A stretch of 64,000 bases of DNA, from positions 148,271-212,270 of the forward strand of contig NZ_FOKB01000005.1 of NCBI RefSeq assembly GCF_900111895.1, given 5' to 3'. The translations under genes were made by a program, and so were the position numbers. Numbering within the stretch: position 1 is the first letter of the stretch; every line of letters begins with the position of its first letter. The notes below the pieces were generated by a model that searched no databases, was not told where the DNA came from, and was given only the letters and a program-made list of their open reading frames with translations. The stretch is from Pseudomonas simiae. Its GTDB lineage: Bacteria; Pseudomonadota; Gammaproteobacteria; Pseudomonadales; Pseudomonadaceae. This document shows positions 16,956-25,645 of this stretch, piece by piece.

Positions 16956-17950
16956 CACAGGACCGCGGGTTGCAAGGGATTGCCCTGTGTTCGCTGGCCT
17001 ACTTGTTCCTGGCGTTGCAGGACGCGGTGGTCAAGTGGCTGGTGGCGGATTATTCGGTGTTCACCATTCTGTTCTGGCGCAGCCTGGTGGTGGTGATCGT
17101 GTGTCTGGTGGCTGGGCGCATGGGCTTGTTGCGGCGGGCCTGGGCATCGGTCAGCCGCCGCTTGCTGATCATTCGCGGTCTGTTGTCGTTGCTGGCGTGG
17201 TTGCTCTACTACACCGCCGCCAAGGACCTGAGCCTGGCGGAAATGACCACCCTGTATTTCTCCGCGCCGATCATGGTCACGCTGCTGGCAGCGCTGATCC
17301 TCAAGGAGCGCGCCAGCCGTGGACAGTGGATCGCGTTGATCATCGGGTTTGTCGGGGTGATCATCGCGTGCCGTCCCACCCATATGCTCGACCCGTGGCC
17401 CATCGCCCTGACCTTGGGGGCGGCGTTGTGCTGGGCGTTTACCTATATCCAGTTGCGCCAGGTCGACCCGAGCAGCACGGTGCTGGAGCAGATGTTGATC
17501 ACCAACGTGGTGTTTGTCGTGTGCATGGGCATGACCTTGCCGTGGACCCACACACCGGCCCCTGCACCGGCCTGGCTGGGCATGTTGGCGGCGGGTTTGG
17601 TGGGCGGTATCGGACAGTTCCTGCTGTTTGCCAGCTTCCGCCGCGCCACGGCGACGTTACTCGCGCCGTTCGAGTACACCGGGCTGATCTGGGCGTTCAT
17701 TCTCTCGAGCCTGGTGTGGGGCACGCTGATGGATGGCTCGCTGATCATCGGCGCGGTGTTGATTGCCATCAGCGGCACCCTGGCCATGCTCAGCGCTCGG
17801 CACCCGGTGTCACAGGACGTGGTCGGCGCCGAATGCGCCGTGACGCAACCCCTGTACCCAGCAGCGGCAGATGTGCAGCCCGTTGGCGGGGCTGAAGGTG
17901 CCGGGGTTGAGGCACCCCTCGAGCCAGAGTCCGTCGAGCATCGCCGATAA
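16952..17950 (+). CDS. EamA/DMT-family transporter
   Basis: A 332-aa inner-membrane protein with about ten hydrophobic segments in two EamA halves (ALCSLAYLFLALQDAVVKWL; PIALTLGAALCWAFTYIQL). DMT exporters move amino acids, nucleobases or amines. The start overlaps the permease stop. The last ~45 residues (from about 17810) run antisense through the 3' end of the tetR gene, are hydrophilic and are probably a non-conserved tail. Its place suggests export of a product or excess substrate of the same pathway. Confidence 0.87.
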   Translation: MTQDRGLQGIALCSLAYLFLALQDAVVKWLVADYSVFTILFWRSLVVVIVCLVAGRMGLLRRAWASVSRRLLIIRGLLSLLAWLLYYTAAKDLSLAEMTTLYFSAPIMVTLLAALILKERASRGQWIALIIGFVGVIIACRPTHMLDPWPIALTLGAALCWAFTYIQLRQVDPSSTVLEQMLITNVVFVVCMGMTLPWTHTPAPAPAWLGMLAAGLVGGIGQFLLFASFRRATATLLAPFEYTGLIWAFILSSLVWGTLMDGSLIIGAVLIAISGTLAMLSARHPVSQDVVGAECAVTQPLYPAAADVQPVGGAEGAGVEAPLEPESVEHRR

Positions 17951-18445
17951 GCCGATGGCGGCCAGGTGACTGTCGTGGATTACCAGGTTTTCGCTGTTGG
18001 CCAAGTCGTCCAGCAGTTGTCGGATCAATGCCAGGTAGGCGTGATAGCTGTTTTCGTGGGACTGGTTCACGTGGGGCGAGTGGCGGATCAGGCTCCAGAA
18101 CACCACCCACACGCCGAGCAGATCGGGGTCCATGACCCTGGGCGAGAATGAGGCACTGAGAAACGCGTCCAGGCGCGCGGCAGCGCCTTCGGCCTGTTCC
18201 ACGTGTGCCCAGAGGGCGCTGGTCAGCTCGTTGGCCAGCTTGTGGTAGGTCTCGGCGATCAGCGCGTCAATGCTGCCGAAATGGTGGTTGAGCAACCCCA
18301 CTGACACCCCGGCCTCGGAGGCGATGCGGCGCACGGATATCCCGGCATGCCCATCACGGGCCAGGCAGGTAAGGGTGGCGGCAATCAGCAGGTCCCGGCG
18401 TTCGTCGGGGTCGGCGCGGCGCAGTTTGGGCAGGTCGGAGGTCAT
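17810..18445 (-). CDS. TetR/AcrR regulator, BetI-like
   Basis: A 211-aa repressor. The N-terminal HTH is clear (ERRDLLIAATLTCLARDGHAGISVRRIASEAGVSVGLLNHHFGS), with a BetI-type C-terminal ligand domain (ESYHAYL-like, SAMLDGLWLEGCL). It is divergent from the deacylase and convergent with the EamA gene, overlapping it by 141 bp. A perfect palindrome lies 40 bases upstream of its ATG, and a near-identical one precedes the fusion operon, so it probably represses itself, the deacylase and the transporter operon. The effector is unknown. Confidence 0.9.
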   Translation of the reverse strand: MTSDLPKLRRADPDERRDLLIAATLTCLARDGHAGISVRRIASEAGVSVGLLNHHFGSIDALIAETYHKLANELTSALWAHVEQAEGAAARLDAFLSASFSPRVMDPDLLGVWVVFWSLIRHSPHVNQSHENSYHAYLALIRQLLDDLANSENLVIHDSHLAAIGLSAMLDGLWLEGCLNPGTFSPANGLHICRCWVQGLRHGAFGADHVL

Positions 18446-18484
18446 GGGCAGGCCTTGGATGAAACAGCACAGCGCTCAGATTAG

Positions 18485-18500
18485 TTGAACGTGTGTTCAA
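18485..18500. promoter_or_regulatory. Perfect palindromic TetR operator
   Basis: TTGAACGTGTGTTCAA: 6-bp perfect arms around GTGT, in the 90-bp region between tetR and the deacylase gene. A second copy with one change lies at 12573-12588. The location over a divergent promoter and the duplication support a repressor site. Confidence 0.75.
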
Positions 18501-18535
18501 TCTCTACCGATTAATTGATCAGAGGAGGGCAAGGC

Positions 18536-19534
18536 ATGGCGAAAGACCTTTCGTGGCAGGAAACCGGCGACGCCGGCAATGTGCTGAATATCGGGGCCTG
18601 GCGTTTTGACGGCGACGGCAGTGGGCCGAAGGTGCACCTGCAGGCGGGCGTGCATGCCGACGAAATCGCCGGGATGCTGGTATTGCATCAATTGCTGCCG
18701 CGCTTGCAGGCATGTGCCGATCAGGGGCGACTCAAGGGGACGGTCACCGTGGTGCCCCAAGCCAATCCCTTCGGCATCGGCCAGTTTCGCCAGGGCCGCT
18801 TGCTCGGACGGTTTCACGAAGCCACCGGGCAGAATTTCAACCGTGCCTTCGACCATTCCCTGGCCATGGAGCGCCCGGCGAGCAACCTGGCGCAATGGCA
18901 GAAACGCCTGGTGCAGTTGGCTGCCGAGGCTGACCTGGTGCTGGACCTGCACACCGATGACGAGGCGTTGCCGTACCTGTACATCCATCGCCGTTTCTGG
19001 CCCGACCAAGGCCTGGCGCTGGCAGCAGCGTTGCAGGTGGAGCTGGTGATTGTCTGGGATGAAGGCGGCGATGGCTCCTTTGAAGAAACCATCATCAATC
19101 ACGCATCGCCGCAACTGGCCGCCACCATTGAGCTGCGCGGGCAGGCAGACGTCAGCGACGCCCTGGCGCAACAGGATGCCGATGGCTTGTGGGCGTGGTT
19201 GTGCGTCCACGGCGTGATCGACGAGGTGGCGAGCATCGCCGAATGGCCAGGCGACGTGGTCGACATGGGCTGCATGGAAACCATCCTCGCCCCCTGCGCC
19301 GGGATATTGGTGTTCGAGAAAAGCCTGGGCGACTACGTGGACGAAGGCACGTGTTTCGCGCGCATTATCGGCCGCCCCGGTGATCCGACCTCCGAAGTGA
19401 CCTTGCACGCTGCCCAGGCCGGACGCATGGTCACCGCGCACCGCGAGCGCCTGGTGGCCCAGGGCTCGGTGGTCGCCAAGTTCACTGGCACACGGTTATC
19501 CGCCAGCTACAGCGGCGGCGTGCTCGACCCGTAG
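18536..19534 (+). CDS. Succinylglutamate desuccinylase/aspartoacylase-family deacylase
   Basis: A 332-aa M14-type zinc hydrolase. The metal ligands are visible as GVHADEIAG (His and Glu, about residues 39-42) and LDLHTDDE (His about 138), with NPFGIGQF and NFNRAF between. The C-terminal beta domain resembles AstE/DoeB enzymes that remove acyl groups from N-acyl amino acids. GAGGAGGGC lies directly before ATG 18536. Its promoter holds the palindrome shared with the transporter operon, so it most likely deacylates the imported substrate before transamination. The 3' end overlaps the convergent araC gene by 39 bp. Confidence 0.88.
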   Translation: MAKDLSWQETGDAGNVLNIGAWRFDGDGSGPKVHLQAGVHADEIAGMLVLHQLLPRLQACADQGRLKGTVTVVPQANPFGIGQFRQGRLLGRFHEATGQNFNRAFDHSLAMERPASNLAQWQKRLVQLAAEADLVLDLHTDDEALPYLYIHRRFWPDQGLALAAALQVELVIVWDEGGDGSFEETIINHASPQLAATIELRGQADVSDALAQQDADGLWAWLCVHGVIDEVASIAEWPGDVVDMGCMETILAPCAGILVFEKSLGDYVDEGTCFARIIGRPGDPTSEVTLHAAQAGRMVTAHRERLVAQGSVVAKFTGTRLSASYSGGVLDP

Positions 19535-20353
19535 CGGCGCCTGCAACTGCAGCCACTCCCGCGGGCTGGTGCCGATCTTGCGGCGAAACGCACGGGCCAG
19601 CGCCGAGGGGCTTTCATAACCGACTTCATCGGCGATCAGGGCGATGGGGCGACCTTCACGCAGGCGTTTCTGTGCCAGGCTCACGCGCCAGCTCAGCACG
19701 TAGTCGGCTGGAGTCTGGCCGACCACTTTATGGAAATGCGCGGCGAAACTGGCACGGGACATGTTCGACTCAACGGCCATTTCCTGCACGGTCCATGGGC
19801 GTTCGGGGTTGTTGTGCAATAAGGTCATGGCCCGCGCCAGGCGCAAGTCAGCCAGGCCAGACATCATGCCGGTGGTCATGCTGTGATAGGCCATCATGTG
19901 GCGCAGGAACTGAATCACCATCAGCTCAAACAGCCGGTTCATCACCGCCTCGCGACCGCAATGTTCGGCAAAGGCTTCGTCGAACAGCCAGTCCAGCGTG
20001 CCGGCGATCATTGGGATCTGCTGCAGCGGCATCACGATGGTGTCGGTCAGCGCCACGGACAATGGGTTATCGATCCCCCCATCAAAGCGCAGCGAAGCCG
20101 CCACCACCTGGGCGCGCTCGGCTTTTGCCGCGACCAACCGATGGGGCAGGGGGCGCGGCACCAGCACCAGGCTGGGCTCGGGAATACGCAGGGTGCCGTC
20201 GGGCATTTCCAGGCTGGCCTGGCCTTCCTTGAGCAAGTAAACCCGGCCGCGCTGCTGCAGATCGCGGGTGTCGAGGGCGCCGTGCAGGGGCCCGCTGTGA
20301 AAGGTATCGGCACCGATGCCGAAGTGCACCAGCAGTGTGGACAAGCGATCCAT
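19496..20353 (-). CDS. AraC-family regulator with cupin sensor domain
   Basis: A 285-aa regulator. The N-terminal part is a cupin-6 type sensor (GRVYLLKEGQASLEMPDG, LVPRPLPHRL). The C-terminal double HTH is seen in WTVQEMAVESNMSRASFAAHF and PIALIADEVGYESPSALARAF followed by KIGTSPREW. It is divergent from the secreted hydrolase at 20497, which is the most likely target. This regulator/hydrolase arrangement is common in Pseudomonas. Confidence 0.9.
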   Translation of the reverse strand: MDRLSTLLVHFGIGADTFHSGPLHGALDTRDLQQRGRVYLLKEGQASLEMPDGTLRIPEPSLVLVPRPLPHRLVAAKAERAQVVAASLRFDGGIDNPLSVALTDTIVMPLQQIPMIAGTLDWLFDEAFAEHCGREAVMNRLFELMVIQFLRHMMAYHSMTTGMMSGLADLRLARAMTLLHNNPERPWTVQEMAVESNMSRASFAAHFHKVVGQTPADYVLSWRVSLAQKRLREGRPIALIADEVGYESPSALARAFRRKIGTSPREWLQLQAPLRVEHAAAVAGG

Positions 20354-20496
20354 GACTCACCTGATAGCAAATAAACAATAGTTTTAGACGATCTGCGCTA
20401 TATCGTCGACTATTAGCCTCCATTTGTAAAACGCGCTTCGGCATCATGGCCTCACGTTCAACGCCTTGAGCGCCTACCCTAACGGAGCAAACGTCT

Positions 20497-21297
20497 ATGA
20501 AAACCTTCAAGTTCTCCCGCGTCGCCGCCGCCCTGATCACTGGTGCATTGGCCTTCGGTGCCGCCACCGCCAGCTTTGCCGCGCCACAGAAAGCCACCGT
20601 GGTATTGGTGCATGGCGCGTTCGCCGACGCCTCCAGCTGGAACGGCGTGATCGCCGGACTCAAGGCCGAAGGCTACCCGGTGGTCGCTGTGGCCAACCCG
20701 CTGCGCAGCGTCAAGACCGACTCGGACTACGTCGCCGACATCGTCGCACATACCCCGGGGCCGGTGATCCTGGTCGGCCACTCCTACGGAGGCTCGGTCA
20801 TTACCAACGCCGTGCATGGCAGCGACAAGGTCAAGGCGCTGGTGTACGTGGCCGCTTTCGCCCCGGAAAAAGGCGAGACCGCGTTCGAACTGTCCGGCCG
20901 CTACCCTGGCGGCACCCTGGGTCCGACCCTCGACAAACCGGTGGTCTCCAAGGACGGCGTGACCGACCTGTATATCCAGCAAGACAAGTTCAACAGCCAG
21001 TTCGCCGCCGACGTGGCACCCAAGGAAGCCCAGTTGATGGCAGCCGGGCAACGTCCGATCACCGAAGCCGCGCTGAAGGAGCCGTCGGGTGATCCAGCCT
21101 GGAAAAGCGTGCCGTCCTACTTCATATACGGCTCAGCTGACAAAAATATTCCCGAGGCCGCGCTTAAATTCATGGCCGACCGTGCGGGTTCGAAGGAAAC
21201 CGTGGATGTGAAGGGGGCTTCTCACGTGGTGATGGTGTCGAACCCGGCGCGGGTGGTGGCGATCATCAACGATGCGGCGAAGGCTAACGCGCAATAA
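20497..21297 (+). CDS. Exported alpha/beta hydrolase
   Basis: A 266-aa protein with a signal peptide (MKTFKFSRVAAALITGALAF, cleavage after SFA). Hydrolase motifs: VLVHGAFADASSW (oxyanion), nucleophile GHSYGGSV, acid in YGSADKNIPE, and His in KGASHVVM. It resembles small esterase-like enzymes related to plant methylesterases. The substrate is unknown and the location is periplasmic or extracellular. Probably controlled by the divergent AraC regulator. Confidence 0.88.
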   Translation: MKTFKFSRVAAALITGALAFGAATASFAAPQKATVVLVHGAFADASSWNGVIAGLKAEGYPVVAVANPLRSVKTDSDYVADIVAHTPGPVILVGHSYGGSVITNAVHGSDKVKALVYVAAFAPEKGETAFELSGRYPGGTLGPTLDKPVVSKDGVTDLYIQQDKFNSQFAADVAPKEAQLMAAGQRPITEAALKEPSGDPAWKSVPSYFIYGSADKNIPEAALKFMADRAGSKETVDVKGASHVVMVSNPARVVAIINDAAKANAQ

Positions 21298-21318
21298 CAG
21301 CGCTGATACCACTCGACG

Positions 21319-21403
21319 ATAGGAGCTGGCTCGCCGGCGATGCAGGTACTCGGCACATCAGGCATAGCCAGGTGATGCCATCGCAGGCAAGCCAGCTCCC
21401 ACA
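21319..21403. repeat. REPIN-like inverted REP pair
   Basis: Arms AGGAGCTGGCTCGCCGGCG and its near-complement ending GCCAGCTCCCAC flank about 40 bases. This fits Pseudomonas REP doublets (mobile palindromes moved by RAYT transposases). It sits between the convergent hydrolase and kinase genes, where it may also serve as a transcription end. Confidence 0.75.
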
Positions 21404-21497
21404 TTTGATCGAGATCGGCTTTCCGATTGCAGGAGACCTCAAGGGTTCTCTAAGCGCTCCAGTAACAGGCGCTCCAAAGTGCCCGCCGGCGCAGACT

Positions 21498-22862
21498 TCA
21501 CCTAGGTATCTCCAGTGTCGCTCTCAGGCCACCGGACGCCAGGTTTTCCAGGTGTACCCGGCCGCCCAAGTGCTGAGCGATGGTGTGCACGATGGTCAGG
21601 CCCAAGCCAGCGCCTTCGGGATTGCCCCGGCTGTAGAACAGCTCGAAGAGACGTTCGCGCTGACTCTCGTCGATGCCCGGCCCCTGGTCGTCCACGGTCA
21701 GTACGAAGCGTTTGGCGTCCTGGCTCAGCTTCACGGTGATGACCCCATGTTCTGGAGAGAAATTCGCCGCGTTGGTCACCAGGTTGGTCAGGGCAATGTT
21801 GATCGCGCCAGGATCGGTCGTCACGCGGTACGGGGCATCGTCGGCATTGAACACCAGTTCCAGGCCTTTGCTCAGCAGCCAGGGGGTCAGCTGGATCAGC
21901 GTTTCACGCACGGTTGTCGCGAGGTCGATCGTCTGAAGTGTTAGTTGCCCGGCGCTGGGTTCCAGGCGCGCCATGGTCAGCAATTGGCTGACCAGCCGGC
22001 TGGTGCGGTCGACGCCTGTGATCAGAAAGGCCAGTGATTCGCGTCGTTCGGCTTCGGTGCCGGCCTCCAGCAGGTTTTGCGCGTGCACGCGCAATACCGC
22101 CAGGGGCGTGCGCATCTCGTGGGCAGCGTCGGCGATAAAGCGCCGCTCACGGCCGAGCATCTCCTGGATCTGCGCGAGCATCCGGTTCAATGCCGCCTGC
22201 ATCGGCTCCAGCTCGGTGGGCAAGGGCGTCAATTGCATCGGTTCCAGTGAGCCTGAGTGCCGCGCCCGCAACGTGGCGGCCATATCGGCCAGCGGCTTGA
22301 GACCCCAGCCGATGGCCAGCCAGACCATTGCTGCCAGGATCAGGCTACCTAACACATTGGGCCATAAAGTATGCCGCACGATGCGTTGCACCAGGTCGGA
22401 GCGCACGTCGTCACGCTCACCTACCCAGATGCGCAGGCCATTGTCCTTGTCCTTGAGCACGAAACCGCGCCATTCCCGGCCGTTCAGGTCGTCGATATTG
22501 CTGTACCCCGGTTGTGCCGGGGGCACGGCGAATGATGGCGCGCTGGCGGTAAATACCAGCAGTTCGCCTTTTGGGCTCCACACCTGAAAAGCGATCTTAC
22601 TTTCGTAAGGGTGCCCATCCACCTTGGGAATGGCCTCGCCCAAGGCTTTGTTAAAGGCGCGATACAGGTCGGCCTGGTCTTTGCTTGCCAGTGGCAGGCT
22701 CATGACACCTTGGAGCAGGCGCGCATTCTGCGCCAGTTGTGCATCGTAGACTTCGGCAATTTCGTGATTGCTGTCATGCAGGTTCAGCACGCTGATCACC
22801 AGCAAACCGGTGAGCAACAGGCCGATGATCAGCGTCAGGGTGCGCCGCCGGATCGAGGTCAT
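21498..22862 (-). CDS. QseC-like sensor histidine kinase
   Basis: A 454-aa membrane kinase. Membrane segments lie near residues 9-26 and 168-190 and enclose a periplasmic sensor with LQGVMSLPLASKDQADLYRAF. The HAMP region is followed by an H-box (AAHEMRTPLAVLRVHA), an N-box (LVTNAANFS), and G-boxes DQGPGI and GAGLGLTIV. The ATG overlaps the response-regulator stop (ATGA, 22859-22862). It is the last gene of the seven-gene operon, so the pathway genes and the sensor are co-expressed. Confidence 0.93.
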   Translation of the reverse strand: MTSIRRRTLTLIIGLLLTGLLVISVLNLHDSNHEIAEVYDAQLAQNARLLQGVMSLPLASKDQADLYRAFNKALGEAIPKVDGHPYESKIAFQVWSPKGELLVFTASAPSFAVPPAQPGYSNIDDLNGREWRGFVLKDKDNGLRIWVGERDDVRSDLVQRIVRHTLWPNVLGSLILAAMVWLAIGWGLKPLADMAATLRARHSGSLEPMQLTPLPTELEPMQAALNRMLAQIQEMLGRERRFIADAAHEMRTPLAVLRVHAQNLLEAGTEAERRESLAFLITGVDRTSRLVSQLLTMARLEPSAGQLTLQTIDLATTVRETLIQLTPWLLSKGLELVFNADDAPYRVTTDPGAINIALTNLVTNAANFSPEHGVITVKLSQDAKRFVLTVDDQGPGIDESQRERLFELFYSRGNPEGAGLGLTIVHTIAQHLGGRVHLENLASGGLRATLEIPR

Positions 22863-23521
22863 CGGCGCTCCTCCACCAGGTAGCCAACGCCTCGAATGGT
22901 ACGGATCAGATCGCTGGTGAACTTCTTGCGCAGGTGATGGATATGCACTTCCAGCGTGTTGCTTTCGGCTTCTTCGTTCCAGCCGTAGAGCAACTGCATC
23001 AATTGGTCACGGGTCATGACGCGGCCGGGCGGTGACAGCAATTCGTGCAGTAGTTGATATTCCTTGGGAGTCAGCAGCACGGGTTGGCCATGGTAACTGA
23101 CGTGCTGCGTGCTCGGGTCAAGGCAGATGCCTGCGTGTTCGATCACCACCCGTGCACGGCCGGCGCTGCGGCGCAGCAAGGCGCGCAAGCGCGCCTTGAG
23201 TTCGGCCAGGTCGAAGGGTTTGATCAGGTAGTCATCGGCACCGGCATCGAGCCCGGCGATGCGGTCCTCGGTGGCATCGCGTGCCGTGAGGATCAACACG
23301 GGCACCGTGGCGCCACTGTCGCGCAGGCGACGCAGCACTTCCAGCCCGTCCATGCGTGGCAGGCCAAGGTCCAGCACCACGGCGTCAAAGGTTTCGCTGA
23401 GCAGCGCGTGCAGGGCACTGCTGCCGTCTTGCAGCCAATCGACGGTGTACCCTTCGCGAGCCAGCGCCTGGTGAATACCTTCCCCCAGCGCCACGTCATC
23501 CTCGATCAGTAATAGACGCAC
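22859..23521 (-). CDS. QseB/PmrA-like response regulator (OmpR family)
   Basis: A 220-aa regulator. Receiver: acidic pair EDD at residues 7-9, phospho-acceptor Asp51 in VVLDLGLPRMDG, and Lys in YLIKPFD. The C-terminal winged helix is typical (LTPKEYQLLHELLSPPGRVMTR; SNTLEVHIHHLRKKF). It resembles E. coli QseB along its length. It probably binds the two CTTCAGACT..TTAAG sites at the head of this operon (27833-27892), giving autoregulation. Overlaps the kinase by 4 bases. Confidence 0.93.
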   Translation of the reverse strand: MRLLLIEDDVALGEGIHQALAREGYTVDWLQDGSSALHALLSETFDAVVLDLGLPRMDGLEVLRRLRDSGATVPVLILTARDATEDRIAGLDAGADDYLIKPFDLAELKARLRALLRRSAGRARVVIEHAGICLDPSTQHVSYHGQPVLLTPKEYQLLHELLSPPGRVMTRDQLMQLLYGWNEEAESNTLEVHIHHLRKKFTSDLIRTIRGVGYLVEERR

Positions 23522-23533
23522 GCAGACCCCTTG

Positions 23534-24178
23534 TCAGTTGAGTTTTTTATGGGTGTCGGCCAGCAGGCTTTCGATTTCCTTGCGCCGCCCGGCATCGGCG
23601 GTTTCCCGACCGGGCCGTGGCGCGGCCAGCAGGGCTTTTTGCAAGGCATCACGGGCTTCGCCATAACGTTTTTGCCGGTAGAGGTGTTCACCCCAGAAGT
23701 AAAGACTATCAATGCCCGTCGGGTTAAGTTGCAAGGCCTGTTTGAGCAACTGCTCAGCTTTGTCGGCATCGCCGAAACCGATCGGCCAGCCAGGTACCCG
23801 GTCGTACAGTGCCGCCAGGCTGGTGTAAGCCGAACCTTGCAGGGCCTTGGGGTCAAGGGCGAGGGCGGTTTCCAGGTCGGCCTTGGCCACCTTGACCTTG
23901 CTCAACGCGCCGAGCCCGCCCTGAGCGCCGGCCCAACTGCTGGTGACAATCCCCGACCAGATCCACGCTTCGGCGACCTGAGGGCGATCCTGTGTGAACG
24001 CTGTCGCCTGGGAGGCCAGTCGTTCGAACGCTTGGGTACGCTGCTCCTCCGGCAGGTTGTATTGGATATGGGCCCAGCGCGTCTGGATGTCATTCAGGCG
24101 CTGCTGGTCGATGGAGTCCAACGCCCAGGTGAAGGGGCTCAAGGCGCTGAGCAACAGCGCGGCGAACAATTGTTTCAT
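23534..24178 (-). CDS. Exported TPR protein
   Basis: A 214-aa protein with a signal peptide (MKQLFAALLLSALSPFTWAL) and TPR-like repeats in the second half (GDADKAEQLLKQALQLNPTGID; RYGEARDALQKALLAAP). Located in the periplasm if processed. It overlaps the SDR gene by 4 bases and lies 12 bases before the response regulator. A scaffold or partner-binding role is likely for TPRs, but the partner is not known. Confidence 0.82.
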   Translation of the reverse strand: MKQLFAALLLSALSPFTWALDSIDQQRLNDIQTRWAHIQYNLPEEQRTQAFERLASQATAFTQDRPQVAEAWIWSGIVTSSWAGAQGGLGALSKVKVAKADLETALALDPKALQGSAYTSLAALYDRVPGWPIGFGDADKAEQLLKQALQLNPTGIDSLYFWGEHLYRQKRYGEARDALQKALLAAPRPGRETADAGRRKEIESLLADTHKKLN

Positions 24179-24984
24179 GGGTTCAGATCCTTATTCACGG
24201 GTTTAACGCTCAAGCGGCGGACCAGCGGCAGTTGTTTGCGCAAGCCGCGGTCGACCAGGTTCGGCAACAGGCTGTTGAGGCGCACGAAGAAGCGTTCTGG
24301 CCAGCCCAGGTAAAGGTCGCGGCGTTCGTTGGCGATCGCCTGGATCACCGCGGACGCCACGGTGTTCGGGTCGTCGACGTTAGACTTGAGTGCATCGTTC
24401 AAGGCCTGCGCCGCCGGGCTGTTCATCTGGGTCCGGGTCGCGCGCGGCGCTACGTACAGTACGCCGACACGCGTGTCGGCCAGTTCCCGGCGCAGGGCTT
24501 CGGAAAACCCGCGCAAGGCAAACTTGGTGGCGCAGTAGGTCGCATAGCCGGGGTAACCGATAGAGCCATACGTTGAGCCGACATTCACCACCATGGCGGT
24601 CGGTGCCTGCTTGAGCAGCGGCAGCAGCAGCTTGGTCAGGCAGATTGGCGCGGTGATGTTGAGCGCCAGCATGCTGTTGATCTCGTTGTCGTCTAACTGT
24701 TCCAACATGGCAAAGTGGTTGATGCCGGCTGCGTTGATCAACAGGTTGACGCCACCGATGGCCTCGGCGGCGGCCAGTACTTTACGGCGGTCGGTGAGGA
24801 AGGTCAGGTCGGCACTGACCCAGCACAGTTGCTGCGGATAGCGCTCAAGCAAGCCCTCCAGCGGCATGCGGTGGCGGGCTACGGCGAGCACCTGCGCACC
24901 ACTGGCGCACAGGGCAGAGGCGATGGCCAGGCCGATGCCACCGCTGGCGCCGGTCAGCACCACGCGAGCATCAGACAGGCGCAT
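24175..24984 (-). CDS. Short-chain dehydrogenase/reductase
   Basis: A 269-aa NAD(P)-dependent oxidoreductase. Cofactor motif TGASGGIGLA (about residues 10-19), NAAGINHF, and the active site Ser in NVGSTYGS with YATYCATKFAL (YxxxK). A C-terminal extension includes a basic, hydrophobic segment (LGWPERFFVRLNSLLPNLVD) that may touch the membrane. The start at 24984 overlaps the upstream di-iron gene by 14 bases. In this operon it probably reduces or oxidises an acyl-derived intermediate. Confidence 0.9.
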   Translation of the reverse strand: MRLSDARVVLTGASGGIGLAIASALCASGAQVLAVARHRMPLEGLLERYPQQLCWVSADLTFLTDRRKVLAAAEAIGGVNLLINAAGINHFAMLEQLDDNEINSMLALNITAPICLTKLLLPLLKQAPTAMVVNVGSTYGSIGYPGYATYCATKFALRGFSEALRRELADTRVGVLYVAPRATRTQMNSPAAQALNDALKSNVDDPNTVASAVIQAIANERRDLYLGWPERFFVRLNSLLPNLVDRGLRKQLPLVRRLSVKPVNKDLNP

Positions 24985-25645
24985 GGGGAGTCTCCCCGAT
25001 ACGCGGCAGGGTGCGGAACATGTCGGTGTAAAGGGCGTACACCACCTTTGATGCACGGATCACCGCGGCCTGGTCGTCGGGGTCTTCCAGGTTGTTCATC
25101 AAGCGGCGGTAGGTTTCCATGTGACCGATGTCCAGGGAACCGTGAGAGCTCAGGTAGCTGAACGCGGTGGCCGGCAGCTGCAGGCGCTCACGGATGCTAC
25201 CGGCCGCATGGGTAGCCAGGGCGATGCTGGTGCCTTCCAGCACATTGACCATGCCAAACAGGCCGACCGGGTTGTCACGGGCGATCAGGTCATAGAGGTA
25301 GCTGACCATCAGCTCGATAGGCAAACCTGGGCGTCCATCGCGCACCGCGTCTTTGTCTCCACCGCAGGCGGCGATGTCATTGAGCACCCAGTGTTCGTGG
25401 CCATATTCGTCCTCGATGTACTCGCAGACGGCCTTGCGCAGCCATTCCAGGCGTGACGGCAGGCGCGCACCGCAGGCCATCATCAATGGCACCGTGTGGC
25501 GGACGTGATAGTAGGCCTGGGCCAGGAACGCACGATAGCTTTCCAGGCTGACCTTGCCTTCCAGGGCGTCCCGGATGATCGGCAAATTGAACAGGGCCTG
25601 GCGTTCGTGTTGGGTGGCGTCTTGCAGGGTGTCGAAAAAATTCAC
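24971..25645 (-). CDS. Heme-oxygenase-like di-iron oxidase (TenA/UndA-like)
   Basis: A 224-aa helical protein of the iron-containing redox enzyme family. Likely metal ligands are seen in EYIEDEYGHEHWVLND (Glu/His, about residues 72-87) and SLDIGHMETYRRL (Asp/His, about 172-184). Relatives include UndA, which makes 1-undecene from lauric acid, and other oxidases acting on fatty or amino acids. The neighbour is an acyl-activating ligase (4-base overlap). The exact reaction is open: oxidative decarboxylation, desaturation or hydroxylation of an acyl group. Confidence 0.85.
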   Translation of the reverse strand: MNFFDTLQDATQHERQALFNLPIIRDALEGKVSLESYRAFLAQAYYHVRHTVPLMMACGARLPSRLEWLRKAVCEYIEDEYGHEHWVLNDIAACGGDKDAVRDGRPGLPIELMVSYLYDLIARDNPVGLFGMVNVLEGTSIALATHAAGSIRERLQLPATAFSYLSSHGSLDIGHMETYRRLMNNLEDPDDQAAVIRASKVVYALYTDMFRTLPRIGETPHAPV

